A stretch of DNA of 7,379 bases. Source: Clostridiaceae bacterium (GTDB lineage Bacteria > Bacillota > Clostridia > Oscillospirales > Acutalibacteraceae). The translations under genes and the position numbers were made by a program. This document shows positions 4,985 through 7,379 of this stretch, one piece after another. The notes under the pieces were generated by a model that ran no database searches, had not been told where the DNA came from, and saw nothing but the letters and a program-made list of their open reading frames with translations. Location of the stretch: positions 1-7,379 of the forward strand of contig CAJGCX010000084.1 in assembly GCA_904501895.1 (NCBI GenBank), read 5' to 3'. Each line of letters begins with the position of its first letter. The first letter of the stretch is position 1.

Positions 4985-5698
4985 TTATTTAATTGGCTTT
5001 TTGGAGATTTGTGCAGATGGTCGTGGATATTTTGTCGGAGTCTGCGAATTCTTTTTTATCTTAATGATTCTGCGAGGCATATTTTCGACTAAATCAAACA
5101 CAATATCCTCCTGAATATTTCCACCAAGAATACTTATTGCCTTTTTACCCTCACTGATTTCCTCATTACTTTCAGCAGATTTCATTGAGATAAATGTGCC
5201 GCCAACCTTTACAAAGGGGAGACAATATTCAGAAAGTACAGGTAATGCTGCAACAGCACGAGCAGTTGCAAAATCAAACTTTTCACGATATTTAGAAAGC
5301 TGTGCTGCTTCTTCTGCTCTCATATGAAGAATTTCTCCTGAAACTCCACATTCATTCAAAACATTTTCAATAAACCCTAACTTTTTCTTTGTACTGTCAA
5401 GGAATGTCATCTGAATATCAGGTCTGAAAAGCTTTAATACAAGCCCAGGGAAACCTGCACCTGTACCTACATCGATGATTTTTGCATTTTCAGGAATTTC
5501 AACATATTTGAAAATGGCAAGGCAGTCTGCAAAATGCTTTACTGTAACATCATCAGGCTCCTTGATTGCAGTAAGATTAAAGCTCTTGTTTGTCTCAATA
5601 AGCATTTCTGCATATTTGTCAAGTCTGTTGAATGCTTCATCATCAACACTTATATCAAATTTTTCAATTGTTTTGTAAAATAAATCTTTATTAAGCAT
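4985..5698 (-). CDS. rsmG: 16S rRNA (guanine-N7) methyltransferase RsmG (GidB)
   Basis: RsmG uses S-adenosylmethionine to methylate N7 of G527 (E. coli numbering) in 16S rRNA; its loss gives low-level streptomycin resistance in several bacteria. The 237 residues match the family length. Visible landmarks are NLTAI (41-45), KHFADCL (54-60, usually with Ser in place of Cys), the SAM-binding loop VGTGAGFPG (77-85), DSTKKK (101-106), ARAVA (146-150), and the basic tail TPTKYPR (220-226). The usual Gly-x-Pro after KYPR is replaced here by A-Q-I, a small oddity in an otherwise standard protein. The ATG lies 6 nt after the mnmG stop and its Shine-Dalgarno (AAAGGA) overlaps that stop, so the two are one transcription unit, as in most Firmicutes. 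Confidence 0.97.
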   Translation of the reverse strand: MLNKDLFYKTIEKFDISVDDEAFNRLDKYAEMLIETNKSFNLTAIKEPDDVTVKHFADCLAIFKYVEIPENAKIIDVGTGAGFPGLVLKLFRPDIQMTFLDSTKKKLGFIENVLNECGVSGEILHMRAEEAAQLSKYREKFDFATARAVAALPVLSEYCLPFVKVGGTFISMKSAESNEEISEGKKAISILGGNIQEDIVFDLVENMPRRIIKIKKNSQTPTKYPRPSAQISKKPIK

Positions 5699-5704
5699 AT
5701 GTTG

Positions 5705-7379
5705 TTATCCTTTGTTATATTTACTTAAATGAATAAGCAATACTGAAATATCAGAAGGGGAGACGCCACTGATTCGTGATGCCTGACCAACGCTTTCAGG
5801 TCTTACCTTTTTAAGCTTTTCCCTTGCTTCAAGTCGAAGAGAATAAACATCGTCATAATCCAAATCTGCAGGAATTTTTTTAACCTCAAGTCTTCTCATT
5901 TCGTCAACCTTTGCCTGCTGACGCTTGATATAACCCTCATATTTAAGGTCAATCTCAACCTGTTCAAAAACATCCTGTGGTAATTCAGGTCTTGTTTTAT
6001 CAAATGGTGTAAGGCATGCATAGTCAAGCTGTGGTCGTTTAATAAGCTCTGCAAGTCTTATGCCCGTTTTCATAGGTGCAGTTTCACGTGAAACAAGTAC
6101 CTCATTAATTTCATCTGATGGTGCAATTGTAACAGACTCTACTCTTTCTCTTTCCTGTTTTATAAGCTCAAGCTTATTTTTAAATTTTGCATATCTTTCT
6201 TCACTGATAAGTCCGATTTCATAACCGTAATCAGTAAGTCTTATATCTGCATTATCCTGGCGAAGTAAAAGTCTGTATTCACTACGGGAAGTCATCATTC
6301 TGTATGGGTCAGAGCATCCCTTTGTAACAAGGTCATCAATAAGAGTACCAATATATGAGCTTGCTCTGTCAAGGATAAATGGTTCTTTTCCTTGAATTTT
6401 ACGGACAGCATTAATACCTGCTATGAGTCCCTGTGCAGCAGCTTCCTCATATCCTGACGAGCCATTAAACTGACCTGCACCAAAAAGATTTTCTATATCG
6501 TTAAATTCAAGTGATGCCTTTAATGCCAATGGGTCAACACAGTCATATTCGATTGCATAAGCTGTTCTCATAACCTCAACATTTTCAAGACCCTTGATAC
6601 TCTTCAAAAATTTCAACTGAACATCCTCAGGTAACGAAGAGGACATACCCTGTAAATATAATTCTTCAGTATCAAGTCCACAAGGCTCGATAAATAATTG
6701 ATGTCTTTCTTTTTCTTCAAAACGGACAATTTTATCTTCGATACTTGGACAATATCTTGGACCAACACCTTCGATTTTTCCTGAATAAAGAGGGGAACGA
6801 TGAATATTTTCAAGAATGATTTTCTTTGTTTCCTCGTTTGTATATGTAATGTGACAAACCTCTTTATTTTCAGGAAGAATTTCCGTTTCATAAGAAAATG
6901 GAACAATCTGCTTGTCACCTTCCTGAATTTCCAAATCAGTAAAGTTGACACTTCTTCTGTTTACTCGTGAAGGAGTACCTGTTTTAAATCTTCTCAACGG
7001 AATATTCATTTTATAAAGTGCTTCTGAAAGCTTTGTTGCAGCAAACATTCCGTCAGGTCCACTTTCATAGGAAACATCACCAATATAAATTTTGCCACCT
7101 AAAAATGTACCTGTTGCAATAATTACAGCCTTTGCTTTATAAATAGCATCCAACTGTGTTTTGAGACAGAAAATATCGCCATCCTTATACAAATCAACGA
7201 TTTCTGCCTGCTTCATATCAAGGTTTTCCTGTAATTCAAGGGTGTGCTTCATATATTTTGAGTAATCACGACGGTCTATCTGTGCTCTCAATGAATGTAC
7301 AGCAGGACCTTTGCCACGATTAAGCATTCTTGTCTGTATTGAATTTTTGTCAGCAGCCTTACCCATTTCACCACCAAGG
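5705..7379 (-). CDS. mnmG: tRNA uridine-5-carboxymethylaminomethyl modification enzyme MnmG (GidA), 5' end outside window
   Basis: MnmG is the FAD/NADH-dependent partner of MnmE; together they make the (carboxymethyl)aminomethyl group on the wobble uridine of several tRNAs. The frame runs past the window edge. The first in-frame ATG (7366) lies inside the conserved LGGEMG segment, so it is internal and about 70 N-terminal residues, including the FAD-binding glycine loop, are missing. Both family signatures are visible, counting from that Met: GPRYCPSIEDK at 202-212 (its Cys corresponds to E. coli Cys277) and AGQFNGSSGYEEAAAQG at 297-313. Also present are TSRSEYRLLLRQDNADIRL and a normal C-terminus (QASRISGVSPSDISVLLIHL). 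EPCG at 227-230 replaces the more usual EPEG. A parS site is embedded in codons 425-429. Confidence 0.97.
   Translation of the reverse strand, partial: LGGEMGKAADKNSIQTRMLNRGKGPAVHSLRAQIDRRDYSKYMKHTLELQENLDMKQAEIVDLYKDGDIFCLKTQLDAIYKAKAVIIATGTFLGGKIYIGDVSYESGPDGMFAATKLSEALYKMNIPLRRFKTGTPSRVNRRSVNFTDLEIQEGDKQIVPFSYETEILPENKEVCHITYTNEETKKIILENIHRSPLYSGKIEGVGPRYCPSIEDKIVRFEEKERHQLFIEPCGLDTEELYLQGMSSSLPEDVQLKFLKSIKGLENVEVMRTAYAIEYDCVDPLALKASLEFNDIENLFGAGQFNGSSGYEEAAAQGLIAGINAVRKIQGKEPFILDRASSYIGTLIDDLVTKGCSDPYRMMTSRSEYRLLLRQDNADIRLTDYGYEIGLISEERYAKFKNKLELIKQERERVESVTIAPSDEINEVLVSRETAPMKTGIRLAELIKRPQLDYACLTPFDKTRPELPQDVFEQVEIDLKYEGYIKRQQAKVDEMRRLEVKKIPADLDYDDVYSLRLEAREKLKKVRPESVGQASRISGVSPSDISVLLIHLSKYNKG
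6080..6095. promoter_or_regulatory. parS site inside mnmG (15 of 16 bases)
   Basis: The 14-bp palindromic core GTTTCACGTGAAAC is perfect; only one outer base departs from the parS consensus. On the coding strand it supplies the codons for Val-Ser-Arg-Glu-Thr in MnmG (425-429 counted from the internal Met at 7366). It lies about 3.2 kb from the other parS site and is expected to load ParB even though it is in a transcribed gene. Confidence 0.93.

Noticed and set aside
5475..5678. A 67-codon plus-strand open frame opposite rsmG
   Set aside because: It is antisense to the conserved N-terminal half of RsmG, with no supporting signal.
6613..6951. A 112-codon minus-strand open frame
   Set aside because: It is an alternative frame inside mnmG, where the GidA signature is intact in the real frame.
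7364..7366. ATG as the mnmG start codon
   Set aside because: The codons before it read Leu-Gly-Gly-Glu, continuing the conserved LGGEMG segment of MnmG, so the real start is about 70 residues upstream, outside the window.
1..7379. Noc-binding sites, CRISPR arrays, insertion sequences, tRNA or rRNA genes
   Set aside because: Read by eye on both strands, no sequence close to ATTTCCCGGGAAAT, no regularly spaced repeats, no transposase and no cloverleaf or rRNA segment was found.

Overview
The window looks like an origin-proximal chromosome-partition block from a low-GC Gram-positive bacterium. It is most likely an anaerobic Clostridia of the Ruminococcaceae/Oscillospiraceae kind, although no single gene fixes the species. 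The evidence is the order mnmG-rsmG-noc-(insert)-parA-parB-serS, the presence of Noc (a Firmicutes ParB paralogue), consensus parS sites, strong GGAGG-type ribosome binding sites and a secreted dockerin protein of the cellulosome-bearing gut Clostridia type. All seven genes lie on the minus strand, so transcription reads from high to low coordinates.

In transcription order: mnmG (5705-7379, start outside the window) and rsmG (4985-5698) are spaced 6 nt apart and form a tRNA/rRNA modification pair. A near-consensus promoter (4910-4938) then drives noc (4043-4873). A structured stretch of about 140 nt (3903-4042) follows noc: three short perfect stem-loops, a 38-nt G-free run that links the hairpins, and a 17-bp hairpin with a GNRA-type loop. 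Next comes a self-contained gene with its own promoter and a strong terminator. It encodes a secreted dockerin plus CAP-domain protein (2950-3798) and is not part of the usual partition set. An AT-rich spacer holds a perfect 16-bp parS site and the parA promoter. The last transcription unit is parA (1986-2750), parB (1113-1973) and the 5' part of serS (1-1100, cut by the window edge), with 12-nt gaps and Shine-Dalgarno sites in or next to the preceding stop codons.

ParB should load on the two parS sites (2897-2912 and, inside mnmG, 6080-6095), spread as a CTP-dependent clamp and work with ParA to segregate the origin. Noc shares the ParB fold but carries the residues that switch recognition from parS to Noc-binding sites, so it should act in nucleoid occlusion; no Noc-binding site was seen here. 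MnmG and RsmG are housekeeping RNA-modification enzymes and SerS charges tRNA-Ser.

No mobile element, CRISPR array, tRNA or rRNA was seen, and most of the window is ordinary conserved core genome. The points most worth checking are the dockerin-CAP insertion, the structured RNA after noc, the two parS sites, a Noc with a shortened N-terminus, and two apparent TTG starts (parA and the dockerin gene). No intergenic gap exceeds 300 bases.
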